A stretch of 64,000 nucleotides of DNA from Ailanthus altissimus (GCA_946807835.1 OX327712.1:19610001-19674000); one strand, 5' to 3'. Counted from the first letter of the stretch, positions 48,347-60,304 are shown. Program-made: numbers and translations. The notes: generated by a model not told the origin, from the sequence alone.

Positions 48347-49012
48347 TTAACAACTTTGACTTCCTATGCCTTAGTATACAAATGATATATCGTTCAAATA
48401 ATATATTATTGGATTGCCAAAATGCCATTATCATCTTTTGATGTAATGTGTTTCCAAAGTTTCAGATTTTATAAATTGAATCGTATTACACATCTTAAAT
48501 TGTATTTTTAAAAATAATATGTTAAATATTTATTAAATAATAAAATAATATAAATTTTAAAATCACTTATTTTATTATTTCATCATTCAATAATTATTTG
48601 ATACATTAATTTTTATCGTATAATTTAAGATATCAAGTATTATTCTTACAAATTATTGTAAGTTCACTCAACGTATGTTATTCTTCCCAGTCTAACATTG
48701 TGAAATTTATCAGAGGATACTGTCTTTCCAAGATGACTGGGGCACATACAGATAAAATGTCTCTGATCAAAATATATGATCTAAAGTTTTTTTGATATTG
48801 TTGTAACTTGCAACTCTTATCAAGTTCACTCACAACATAAGCAGTTGAATAAATAAATTCAATAAATTCACAAGTGTAATGGGCAATGACGTACATTCTA
48901 CAAACATAAATGACCAAATCTCTAATGCGAGTCCATACAGCTATTATGATAATCCTACAACAATATAAGATAACATGTAACTGGGACTGTAAGGAAAAAT
49001 TGGAACAGTTTT
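48347..49012. other. Intergenic DNA and DRIP 3' region
   Basis: AT-rich from 48,360 to 48,650; 48,670-49,012 is probably the 3' UTR of the minus-strand DRIP gene. No other gene. Confidence 0.55.
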
Positions 49013-52000
49013 TTAGGGGGCTTGAACTTTTCGACAGTATGACAGGACCATTACGAAGTCCTTGGCTGAAGAGCCAATGGAGGCTGGTATCTTTTTCGAT
49101 GTTGATGCTGTCCGAAACCATAGGTCTACTAGGCTATGAAGTCTCAAGGTTGGAACCACTGGCTGACCACGGCAAAATAACTCCACCTGAAAGATAGTTT
49201 CAGTGGAAAATAAGCCTAGAAGAAAGTACCGAAATTATGATTTCTTTTATTATGATTTAAGGTTATATGGTCATTCTATGATTAAGGCAAATATCACAAT
49301 TCGTTGCCAGGGAAGAAAGATGAACTCACCTCAGCTTCACTGGTAAGACCAAGTTTCTTCACAAGGTACTTCTGAATCAATGAGATGGGCATTTGACCAT
49401 CCCTATGATCAAAAGATAGAAAAAAGAAAATTCAATGAAGCATAAGGTCTGATAATAAGAATAGCAGTTTTACTTTTCCAATCAGAAGCATCTAAGCAAA
49501 CTCAACTTAAGTGTAATAAAAAGAATTTGGTAATAATACAAGCTAGATTTACGAAACTTGCTGAGGAACAATAGGAATGAACAGCAGATAATTGTAGATG
49601 ATGAAGGGTGAAACAGTTCATCGAATGAAAAACCTAGTATCGTAAGGAATTGGGATGAAATAAACTCACTTTATCCTCAAGTAACTTGTGGAGATCTGAG
49701 GCAAGGAAGCATCCCCTTCCCTGAAGCCATTTACAGGACAATTAGAGACTTAAGCAGTTGCAAATCAAGCTGCCCCAACAATAGATACTATATATCGCCA
49801 AGCAAATAAATCAAATATACAAACATTACATATGATATAGAAATTTGAAGTGGCGTCTTACTGATCTTCAGAGGCAATTAATGAGAACCAAATTGCACTG
49901 TTCCTTCTTTTGTGCTTAGTTCCAGCAGCACCTAGCATGACTTGTGCTGCAGCACAGAACTCACCTGATCCAGCTTCCCTTTTTTTAGCTGCTGCACGGA
50001 ACCTTCTACGCTTCACAGGCCCTGGAAGTAAACCTATTCCGTTCTTGTTATCATGGAATTTTGTCTTCTGTCCATGCTGTTTCATTTTGGCTTTAGAATA
50101 ATATCCTTCACGGCATGGAGCATTTGGGAATTCTACTTTGGCCTTGGTTTCAGGCATATAAAGTTCAGAATTGGGGCCATAGTGCAAATCAGATTTGGCA
50201 AGAGATGGCCCTTGTGAATTTAACTTCGAGGATTTGGTTCGGTTGGCAGCTTCAACAAGACAGTTTAAGGGTGTCCAGAGATCAGCTTTCCCTTCTATTA
50301 TTTCACCATCCTTCTCCATATCACCATCAGGCCGTTGCTCACTAGATGGCTCAGCCTTGGCACATTCCTAGATCAATTTACGATGGATGAATAATTGCTA
50401 CCACAACATACTAGATTTGAACTTAATTCATAAAAGGTCACAAGAGTCGATGCTCAGCTTCCTTTACCTGCCTTCTATTTTGAGTAATGTTGTTTAATGA
50501 ATCAGGTGAGCTTGAGCTCATTGGACAATCTTCGGTAGAATCTTCTTTCTTATCCTCAAGAATAAATCCACATCCTCGTAAGGCAGGAGCCTTTCTTGCA
50601 CTTCCTTTTGTCCTCTTTCCAGTCAAGCCAGTGTGAATTGGCACTTTGGGTGTGCTGACCACCAATGATGAAAGTGATCTCTCCTTCCTTTTTGCTGGAA
50701 GAGAAATAGAAGGCATAACCTCAGGAGCCTGAATCTTTCTTCTTTTATAAGGGAAAATTTTGGCCCTTACATCTTGTAAATTGTGGTCTGGCCTGCACAT
50801 ATTCCATAAGCACTCATGTGAGCATAAATAAATGTACTATGGCAGCCACATGTTCTCCTAAAAGAATGCAGTGACCCCCATAAAACAGTATATTACTGCA
50901 GTTCTTAAACCCAAACCAATAAAGGATAACAGTATTAGCAAGTGAATGTAAATATGCACTTAAGGAATACATTAATATGATTTAGGATTTTGCACCCTTA
51001 ATCTGCTTTGAATACTAGCATATTACTATATGAAGGGCATCTTTGCCCAGTCAGCCTATGTTTGTTGAAGAAAAATCTCAAAACTTTCTCAAATTCAAAT
51101 AAGAAACTTTAAAATTTAAAAATCTTTAATATATTTGACAAAGCACCAACATCTTTACTTACAGAAAAGCTTGAAAATCTATTAAACAAAAGTTATCAGC
51201 CCTAGTAATTTTTTTGCCGCAAATTTAATAGCAGCAACTAGGATAGGCGTGTTATCCTGCAAAAAGCTTTGTTCCTCACATTCATGTTGATGAAAGTAAA
51301 ACTAAATCAAATACAAGTTCATGGTGACACCAATCTGATATTTTAAAAGTAAGCTAAGGTCTGCTGTGGCAATTGATTAAACCAAAGGAAGAAATGTCAA
51401 GTTTCCAGAGACATAAACTTAAAATATAGAAACGAGAAAGGCCAGCACAGGTTAGATTCGCAGTCAGTTTAGAGAAAAGTAAGAAGCCGGCATTTAATCT
51501 ATGACAGATACTGGTGCAACAAGGAAATAAGCATAAAATTCACCTCATCATTGCAAGCTCATCCACACCTAAGGTAATCATGCCTGGAATAGAGAAGCAG
51601 AAGAAAGAATCCCAACATGAGGGGGTTTTGGAGGTAAGAAAAAATCAATTGCACTAGAGGCATTAGGCCCCGACTCGTCACCATTGTCAAATTTAGTTCA
51701 AGCAATATCTAAGATGACAAGACCAGCCAAGAACTTTCCAAACTACCACTACATAATCATTTTGCTCAGTACCTACTAGCCTACTAGATATTTGATATGT
51801 AATTCAGGTTTTAGACATAAATATACACATTTCTAAATTGTCAGGATAAGCTCTAAATCAACTCATAATAACAATTAAATCATCCCCACATCGTTACTTA
51901 ACCTTCTATTCAGTACTTGTTTCTGGAATGTATAATTAGAACCAACTACTCCATGAATCAACCTAGCATTCTTGTCTAGAAGTATATGAACGAAAAAAAA

Positions 52001-54049
52001 AAGATCCTCGTGCAAATTTCTGACCCCAACATAACATGAGATTGAGAGAGAGCTTTAGTTTAAATAAGATACCAGTACTAACCTGAGTTTCTCCACTGGA
52101 AGACAGCCCAGGTCGATATTGCATACAGGACAGCAATCCACCTCCTCATCTGAGAGCTTCTCATATATGCACTTCCTGCAGACTGGTTCAATTTCAAAAT
52201 TCAATACATCAGCAACAATTTGTCAACAGGAAGGTGGAACACCACAAGGTTAGCCATATATTTTCTTCAGTATTACAACAAGATAGAGTAATAAATGTAA
52301 ACTAAATGTATGTCCTTGAAGAATGATTCTAAAAGATAGTGTCATGAACATAATAAATAATGTATTTTGGCTTACAAGAAAGAATCACCGGCAACTCCCA
52401 TCATACGAAATGGTTCAAGGATTGCATTAAATTTACCACCAGAAGCCCAAAGGAAAATGGCATTTGGGCTTGTAGGTGTATAAACCCTCACTTAAAACAC
52501 CAAATACAAACAACCCTAGTACTATTAATCCGCTATCAATTGCATAAAGACAATTACGAACACAAGAACAACTATCGAATTGTTTAAGCTGAAATAATGC
52601 CCAACATATATGTATTAGGAATCAAACACTAAGCCCCAATACCGAATTTGATAGCCAAACACCCAACCACACCAATATATTGCAATACACAACAATATAT
52701 CACAAGTATGAAGCAACCCAACGAATTAGAAGATCAAGCACATAGATAATACGTAGAAATAGCAAAAATACGAGCATACCACAACACAAAGTATACGTGG
52801 TTTGGCCAAATACGCCTACGTCCACGGTGGATCAAGGATCCAAGCCTCTATATTGATTCTTGGGATTACAAGTGAGAAAAATGGAGCTCAAAGGATCAAA
52901 ATACACACTTGAACAATGTATTTTCTTTGTATTTCGGCCCCCTCTCTTTTCCCTCACTTCTTCTCTCTCAAACCCTAAAAATAGAAGGAGTATATATAGA
53001 ATAGCATGAGCGCCACGGTGCTCAAACCAATGCTGCAGCGTGGGCAACTTATGCCCATTCTGGAAGTGGCGCCCCGGCCAATGCCTTGGCCAGCTCCGGG
53101 GCATTGGCCAAGGCATTGCCAATGCCTTTGCCAGCGCCGGGGCATTGGCCAATGCCTTTGCCAATGCCTTCCAATGCCGCGGCGCTCACGCCTGGGAATT
53201 TTTCCCTTATTTTCTGCACTTCTCAAGCACTACTCCATTGAGTTTCCGATCGCTTTCGACTATTTTTCCGGCTTCATTTCAACTTCAAATTTGTCCCCGA
53301 ATTGGTCCTCAATTCAATGCCAATCAATACATGATTTTGATTCACCAATTCAACAGGGCTTTCTTCTATAATGCATTATAACAAATTCAACTATCAAGAT
53401 TCCACCAGGTCAACAAGAATAATTCTCTATAATCTCAGCAATCTTTATCTAAAATTCAAAGTTAATACAGGAATCGACAAAAAAATGAATAAAAATATCA
53501 ATTAATACTACCTACAATTTTAAAAGAAAGACGGGGAAAGAAAAGAGAAAACATATAATGTTATCAAAGAATTGGGGTACTAAAAGCTGAGTAACAGCTC
53601 TAGATCATTAAAACCACGAAAAAGAGAGGACCCAGTTCAGAAATTTCAATATGAAAACACCCAGCTATCGAATTTGATGAAAACAAAGACAAAAAAAAAA
53701 TTGACAAACATACCACATAAGAAACACAGGTCATGAATGCCAAACAAGAACGAGCGAACTCAATAAAGAAATCAAGGAATTGGCAAAACAAGCAAAACCC
53801 CAGATCAAAAAACCAATAATCAGAACTATCCCACATAAAAAAAAAAAAAAGCAAAAACAAGAAGAAGAACAGATCAAAATCATCAACTACAACAACAAAA
53901 ACAAACCACCAAATAAAAGAAATTACAAACTTACATGTATGGAGACACAAAGAGATAGTGGTAGCTTCTTTCAAGAGCTTGTTACAAAGAGGACATGTTA
54001 TGCAAGCCTCTAATGTCTCCCTCTTCACTTTCACCTCCTGTCTCGCCAT
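49013..54049 (-). CDS. DRIP: DRIP-type RING E3 ubiquitin ligase (DREB2A-interacting protein)
   Basis: Seven exons on the minus strand: 54049-53935, 52182-52083, 50792-50468, 50367-49862, 49720-49670, 49402-49330 and 49186-49013; phases all join, giving 447 residues and stop TAA. Arabidopsis DRIPs are about 420. The N-terminal C3HC4 RING has C19-x2-C22, C35-x-H37-x2-C40-x2-C43 and CCPVC, with exon 1 ending at ACAT|GTAAGT so that the second exon restores the HTFCRKC block. Then come KLRPDHNLQDVRAKIFPYKR, a basic low-complexity middle (RKAPALRGCGF; KRRRFRAAAKKR), and a C-terminal RAWUL/ubiquitin-like part (LPQISTSYLRIKDGQMPISL, QKYLVKKLGLTSEAEVELFC, DLWFRTAST, VMVLSYCRKV). Known DRIPs ubiquitinate the drought/heat factor DREB2A in the nucleus; that role is inferred here from family. 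Intron 1 (1.75 kb) holds a solo LTR. Confidence 0.95.
50793..52082 (-). other. DRIP intron 2
   Basis: 1.29-kb intron with no coding motif or repeat that I recognise. Confidence 0.6.
52471..53355 (-). mobile_element. Copia-type solo LTR in DRIP intron 1
   Basis: Perfect 5-bp duplications GGGCT at 52466-52470 and 53356-53360 flank a TG...CA sequence. On the minus strand it starts TGTTGAATTGGTGAATC, akin to the LTR start at 9053, and contains the complement of the same R/U5 block (about 52795-52845: GTGGTTTGGCC ... CCACGGTGGATC-AAGGATCC). No internal region. It has the same (minus) orientation as the DRIP gene. Confidence 0.9.
53076..53173. repeat. GC-rich minisatellite within the solo LTR
   Basis: GGCCAATGCCTTGGCCAGC, CCGGGGCATTGGCCAAGGC, ATTGCCAATGCCTTTGCCAG and close variants alternate; the GGCCAATGCC/GGCATTGGCC pair is self-complementary. 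This is unlike the surrounding AT-rich intron. Confidence 0.85.
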
Positions 54050-57000
54050 CTCTCTCTCTTAACAATCTTTTTATAATATCATAATATTAATAATACACAA
54101 ACATATGTATATATACTGCCATCTAAACCTGCATTAACTGAAGAAAATAGAAGAGAATATTAATAATATTGACCAACTAATCATGAGTAATTTGCAAAAG
54201 ACCGAGAGGGTTTTTGGTTGTTGCGTGTGATTATTAATCACTATGAATATTATGAAGAAGGCAAAAGTGGACGGATCTAAAAGATGTAAAGAAAGTGGCG
54301 GGGTTTAAGGTGAAGATTGGAGATGGGTATGAATTTTATGAGAGGATACTACGTGGGGTAGCTTCGGATTTTTCGGACAACAAAGTGAATGTGAACTTTG
54401 AGAGAGAGAGAGAGAGAGACTCCAAGGTCCAAACACAACATCAAGAGGCTTTTAATTTGTGTTTTCTTTTTAATAAATATTATTAGAGTTTTTTCTTTTT
54501 TTGAACTTAATATTATTAGAGTTTTGTTTGTTCGCTTTCTTTTTTTTTTTTGACATAATGCTTAATGTGGTTTAATTTGACTTATTTGGACTTCTTTTAG
54601 ATATTTTATTTTTTCTAATTTTATAAGAATATTTGTCATTTTTAATCATAATACAAAAAAAATCAATTTTTTAATACGGTTAATAAAAAACTCTTTAAGC
54701 TTACTGCAAAACGTCAAAATAACTTCGTTAATTTATCTTCTCAAAATAGTCCTCTATTTATTAAAGAATAATGCTAGGCTTTTGTGTTGACAATTTGGTC
54801 TGCATTCAAACTTGAATTTGGAAAATTTTAAGAGCTGGCTCAGCTCAGATTTAGAATCTGAATAAAAGAATTTGAATTTTTATTTTGATTCAGATCCATT
54901 TTTTTTTTTAAAATTTAGATTTAAATTACCGAAAATTAGTCCCAAATTTATTTATTTTTAATTCTACATTAATTTTTAATCTTTGATATATATGAATCTA
55001 ATAATTATTTTATAAAATAAATATCCTAAAAATTTAAATTTAACTTATTTAAAAATAAAATAAAATAAAGATAAAAAATATATTAAATTATGAATACAAA
55101 TTATATAATGCAAGTTTCACAATTTAATAATTATTTTATAAAATAAATATTTCAAAACTTTAAATTTTATTAAAATAATAAAAAAAATTGAAAATAAAAG
55201 GGGTTCAACCCTAATCTAGCCTCGCTCAAAAAAATTCGAGCTTAGGTTTTGGATCCAAAAAAAGATCTAGATTCGTGTTAAATGAAATTCAAATTCGAAT
55301 CTAAATTTTTTTTATCTTTATAACTTTTCAAATGGTATTTCAAATTTTTTCATCTTAAATAATGGGTCAAATTTATACTATTTTACCATCTAATAATTAT
55401 TTGACATATTAATTTAAAATATTATTTAAAAAAGTGTAGTGTTACTCTATATTAACATCTCACAAAAGATATATGTATTCTCTAGTAGACTTTTCCTTTT
55501 TGAACTTGATAAATTATAATAAAAAAAAATCAATCACTTATACCATTTATTGATGTTGAACCTTTTTTTCTTATGTTTTTATTTTATTCTAATTAAGATC
55601 TATAAAGGACTATATTAGAACTTAATTTTTTCTAGTTCAACTTGACTAATTAAGGTTTAAAATTTTTCAATCATTTGTACCATTTATTGATGTTGGTCTT
55701 TTTTTTTTTATTTAATCTAATTTAGATCTATAAAAGGCTATGTTAGAATTTGTTTTTCCCAATAGTAACATCATAAATTTTCCACTAACACTTTTTATGA
55801 ATGTGTATGAGTAAGTATTATGTTATTTATATTATTCAAAAATCATTATTTATTTAACTTTAAATATTTATAAGTGTGCAAATGTAAAAGTAAAAAAATA
55901 ATTTTAAGATGTTTTTTATTTAAAAAATAATTTGACCCCGTATATCATTCAAATTTAGACATTCAAATCTCTTGAACTTTTAGAATAATTTAGCCCAAAT
56001 CACATTTTAGATCAAAAAAAATATCTTAATTAAATCGATTAGTACCTAAAAATAAAAAAACAAATGTTATTTCACAAAGGGTTTACAAGTACACAAGGTA
56101 TTTTAATCATGACCTTTTATTTTCTTTTTTCTTAAATAAATATCACAAGAATGTTCAAAATCTTCAATACATATTTTTTATTTGTTGAGTTGAAAAATTA
56201 GTTTCTTCACCTATGAAATTTGAATTTATTTTTAGAGAAAATAAAATTAGACCTCAGCTATTGGGCTGTGTCGATATATAATATACTTTGTTTTGATACT
56301 CTTGTAACAAATGACAAGATAAAGTTAAGTCTCATTGATATTTTTTTGATAAAAAATTTTCGATACTCTAATCAATAGGTATGAAATACAAATAAAGAGA
56401 AATAGTAAGATAAAAAAGTGTAAGTGTAGAATTTTTTTTTATTACCTTTGATTGTAGTAATACTATTTTTTTTATATAGTCAGTCCTTATTATGTTATAC
56501 CGAAAATTTTAAATAAAAATTTTGATCTTCATATTCGTCATGATTGGTGGCGCATCTGAGATAATGGGGGACTAATCCAAATCTCGAGTATCTAGAGCTT
56601 CATTTGTCAGAGTGGAGATCTTAAACTTGGGGTTATGAGGTCTTTCTTATTAAGTGGTAATTGACTTTAATCTCAAATTTTTTGAGGCTTTCTTTTATTT
56701 AGTGGTGGTTGACAAAAGGGTCTCTTGTGTTATTTGAAATTAATGCTCTCTCAAATTCCTTGCTCAAGAGATTGTAGTAACCTCTTTAGGTTTTAAATAT
56801 AGATATTGAAGAGACCTCTTAGTACAAGTAAATGAGCCTTGACATTAAACCCTCCAATAAACTCGAGTTAAATTTGAGCTTATATCTCTAAAATTTTATT
56901 TTTAAATTCGATTAAGCGTACTCTCATTCTTGACTAATTTAGGTAGGATTTAGGCTAGATATTGAGCCAACTTCCCAAAGAACATTTATAAACTTAATCC

Positions 57001-57935
57001 CAAAAAGAAATATATATATATATATTATATGATCACATTGTAATATGATTGAGAAAAGTGTCGAGTAATTTGAGTGATGGGTTGGAGGGTGTCTCATAAT
57101 TGCAATTAGTGTGGGTTGGTAAGGGATCATGGCCAAGTGGGACTGAGGCTACCCATCACCTCCAATCCATCATTATGTTTATAAGTGGGCCTTTGGGCTG
57201 ATGAGAAATAACCCATCCACCAACCGTCTCAACATCTTTATTATTATGTATTTTTTTTACTATTACGAGAGGGGATTTAAATTTGACCCCTCAGCTTGAG
57301 TAGACCTTTCAATTAAGAACTATTAACACAAATACCTTTTTATATTTATATTCTCTCCTTCTAATTTTTTTTTTAAAAGAAGAAACTAATGCTATTCTAG
57401 TTCTAGATATATATAAATATTTATTGTATTTGCATTGATTTTAATTTTTTTTAAATTAACACTAACCTTTCGATCAAATATTCTTAAAAAAAAAACATTA
57501 CGATTAAGTATCTACTAAAATTTTGCTCATAATAATTTTGTTATAGCATAAATGTTGTTTTGCATTTAGGGATATCTAAATTTTGAGTTATGATATAAAT
57601 ACAAAGTTAAGATATAAAATTTTGCATTCTCATTAGTATGATAATCGGTGTATAATTTTTTAATTTAATTTTTTAATGATGTTTAATTACACATTAATAA
57701 AAAAACAACAAATAAATGACACAATATATAACTTTTAGATAGCATATATTAAGGATTAACTACTAAGCAAAAATTTTTATATTCAATTTATAATCTTAGC
57801 AAAATTTCACAACAAACATTGATATAATACCCAAGATATTGAAAAAGGAATATAAAGCAATATTACATACCAAATAAAAGGATATAAATGGTGGCTTGTC
57901 AGAAGAATTCAACAAAGAGAGGAGAGGACATAGGC
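54050..57935. other. DRIP promoter region and long intergenic spacer
   Basis: 54,050-54,300 is the likely DRIP promoter/5' UTR. A GA microsatellite lies at about 54401-54419. 54,830-55,310 has a repeated CTCAGCTCAGATTTAGAATCTGAAT-like theme whose relatives recur at 62,810-62,940, so it is a dispersed repeat. 56,500-57,230 has moderate GC and short inverted pieces, but no recognisable gene. The rest is AT-rich. Confidence 0.5.
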
Positions 57936-57944
57936 AAAATAAGG

Positions 57945-58251
57945 GGGATATTAACACTGTCACGCCCTGAGGTTAGTATAAATTATACTTTGATGACAGT
58001 TTTTATTTTAATTACACTCTCACCATTCTACTTCATTGAAAAAACAAAAAGGCCCCTCACTTTTAAAGGATATTTTAGTTATTTATACGTAAAAAAAAAT
58101 AATATTTTGAGAATATTTTTATTTTTTCAATTAAGTAGAGAGAATATTTTTATTTCTTCAATTAAGTAGAGAGAGTGATATTGTAATTAAAACTAAAGCA
58201 GTCATCAAAATATAATTTGTTTCAACCTTAGGGGTAATAGTGTTAATACCC
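57945..58251. mobile_element. Mutator-type MITE, 307 bp
   Basis: Perfect 9-bp duplications AAAATAAGG at 57936-57944 and 58252-58260. The TIRs begin GGGATATTAACACTGTCACG (left) and, reverse-complemented, GGGTATTAACACTATTACCC (right), and similarity continues for about 80 bp (AAATTATACTTTGATGAC, TTTTAATTACA). A 9-bp duplication with long GG-starting TIRs is the hallmark of Mutator-like elements. No coding capacity. The right end is 256 bp before the PsbW start codon. Confidence 0.92.
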
Positions 58252-58507
58252 AAAATAAGGAGAAAACACGTGGAGGGAAATGAGTGGTCATCTAGATATT
58301 AAGGATATGAAGTGTTTGGTTGCAATTTATCCATCCACTTTGTGTGGTGCACTTAGCATATTATTTTTTAATTGTGCTGTTTCTTCATATTATTTCTCCA
58401 GATTCTGCCTCTGTCACATACAGAATATAATATTTCTATTTCTTCCTTTTGTAGTGTATCAATTCTGCTTCTGCTACTTCTTTGATCCATTAACCTGCAA
58501 AAAGAGA

Positions 58508-59159
58508 ATGGCCTCAATTTCAACAACCAACTTTGCAGCATTGCTTCCAAGGGCTGGCTTTGGGTCTGTGGGCTTAACTCAGCCATCACCAGTTTATGGT
58601 AACATTCACATCACTGGAATGTATTCAATGTGCTATTTTTCAAATTGGTTTTAACACTCTTTTAAAAAGAGTAAAAGCAAATGATTGAAGCATTTGATAA
58701 AACCCTTTACAAAATTTCTTGCTTAATCATCAATCATTTGTTAATTATAAAAAAAAAAATCATTTGTTAATTATAGAAAGTGCTTGGGAATACATGCATG
58801 ATTATCATTGTTATGAGTTTGTAATTGTAGGGCTGCCGGCGATGGCAACAAGGGGCCGTGTGATGTGCACCCTCGAGGAGAAGACACCAGCAGCTTCTGC
58901 CAGCAGCAACATGATAAGCTCAAAGACAAACATGGTTGCATCATTGATGGCGGCGGCAGCAGCCGTGAGCACCAGCGCAGGCCCAGCCATGGCGTTGGTG
59001 GATGAGAGAATGAGCACAGAAGGAACAGGGCTTCCTTTTGGTCTGAGCAACAACCTTCTTGGGTGGATTCTTCTTGGTGTTTTCGCGTTGATTTGGGCTC
59101 TGTACTTCATTTACACTATTGATCTTGAAGAAGATGAAGAGTCTGGTTTGTCCCTTTGA
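58508..59159 (+). CDS. PSBW: Photosystem II subunit PsbW, chloroplast precursor
   Basis: Two exons, 58508-58598 and 58831-59159, joined in a glycine codon (TATG|GTAACA ... TTGTAG|GGCTG); 139 residues. The N-terminus ([13 protein letters not shown]...) is a Ser/Ala-rich chloroplast transit peptide. A second hydrophobic stretch ([21 protein letters not shown]) is the thylakoid-transfer signal with an A-x-A cleavage site before [16 protein letters not shown]. The mature part is about 54 residues with one membrane helix ([19 protein letters not shown]) and an acidic tail, as in known PsbW. PsbW is nuclear-encoded, sits next to the PSII core in the thylakoid and stabilises PSII-LHCII supercomplexes. 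The nearby MITE (57945-58251) lies in its promoter region. Confidence 0.95.
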
Positions 59160-59533
59160 ATGAAAAGGGCTACCGTCACTTAATTATTGAATTAATGCAC
59201 TCTTAATTGGAAAAGAACTCCAAATCTATTGAGATTAGATCGGAAATTTGCAGGACCAACTTGCACTTTTTCAGAAGTTCTAAATCTTAATTGTTACAGC
59301 AAAAGTTGGTAATGAACTGAAATATAATTAAAAGGGTAGATAAATTTCATTTCACTTATTCATGTATCAGTCACAACATGAGCAAATTTTGTTACAGACT
59401 CTTATTCTTTCATTGGAAAAGGTTGATTTGATAAGAGATCAACACTGTTATTCTAGAAGCTAGCAGTTCCAACCCACAATTATTAATTATACGTTGGTTA
59501 CTTGGTTTGGTTTTATTCATAATGAAGGTAGCA
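59160..59533. other. Convergent 3' region between PsbW and PR-4
   Basis: About 370 bp holding the 3' ends of both convergent genes; no other feature seen. Confidence 0.6.
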
Positions 59534-60304
59534 TCAATCTCCGCAGTTAACGAACTGGTAATCGACCATAAGGTGACCTTGAGCGTTGCCTCTTCCATCG
59601 GTATCGATCTGCCGGAACACAGCAACGTCCAAATCCAGGCCTCCATTGCTGCACTGATCCACAATCCTCACTGTGGCTTGTGCTCTCGTCCCTCTATTTG
59701 TCACCTGCATCACATCCATTTAACCCAACCCCCATTAAAACATAATTCCCTCCATCGTGTCAGACAATTCTCACAACATTCTTATGAATATGTTTGCAAC
59801 TTCATTAATACACAAGACGTATATAATGGATCTGACTGCTGCACACACCCCATTTGATCCACTAATTTTACAAATATTAACATGAAAAACAAATCTTTGT
59901 AGGATTCATCACGTAGTAAAATATACAGATTGAATTTTAAAGTCGTGTGAATTCATAACCGGATCAAGAAATTACTGAAAAATCAATTCCGAACATGGTT
60001 ATATGAAATATATTTTTTTAATGACCTACATGCACTTTCTTACCCTTAAGCACTTGCCACAAGCTGCTTGTCCACGAGGCCCGACGGGGCCACAGAAGGC
60101 AGTCCATCCGTACTTGCGGCGCCAAGCCAAGGGCTTGTTTGCATCCCATGTTGAGCAAAAAGCACTCACAGCATTCAAGTTCCACCCATTTTGCTCAGGA
60201 TTGTAGAAGTGGTAAGTTGATCGCACGTTGGAAGCACTTTGTGCGGAGGCAATAGCCAACACTGAGCAAAGTAAGAACAGCATGCATAGGCTAGATTTAC
60301 CCAT
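59534..60304 (-). CDS. PR4: Pathogenesis-related protein PR-4, class II (barwin domain)
   Basis: Two minus-strand exons, 60304-60044 and 59704-59534, joined between codons (TTAAGG|GTAAGA ... ATGCAG|GTGACA); 143 residues. The signal peptide [20 protein letters not shown] ends at about A21, then [20 protein letters not shown] starts the barwin domain. All six cysteines of the fold are present (AFC, FCG, ACGKC, DQC, VNC). PR-4 proteins are secreted defence proteins with reported RNase and antifungal activity. The N-terminal hevein (chitin-binding) domain of class I members is absent, since the signal peptide runs straight into barwin. Intron 1 is 339 bp. The gene is convergent with PsbW. Defence-type induction is likely, but no element that would prove it was read. 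Confidence 0.95.

Noticed and set aside
48678..49121. 147-residue minus-strand open frame
   Set aside because: It overlaps the last DRIP exon in another frame. Read in the spliced DRIP frame, this exon gives the conserved LSYCRKV end and the stop at 49013.
53006..53381. Open frames of more than 110 residues on both strands
   Set aside because: They arise from the GGCCAATGCC minisatellite and flanks in the solo LTR; repeated Trp/Pro/Ala/Gln-rich peptides are an artefact of the repeat.
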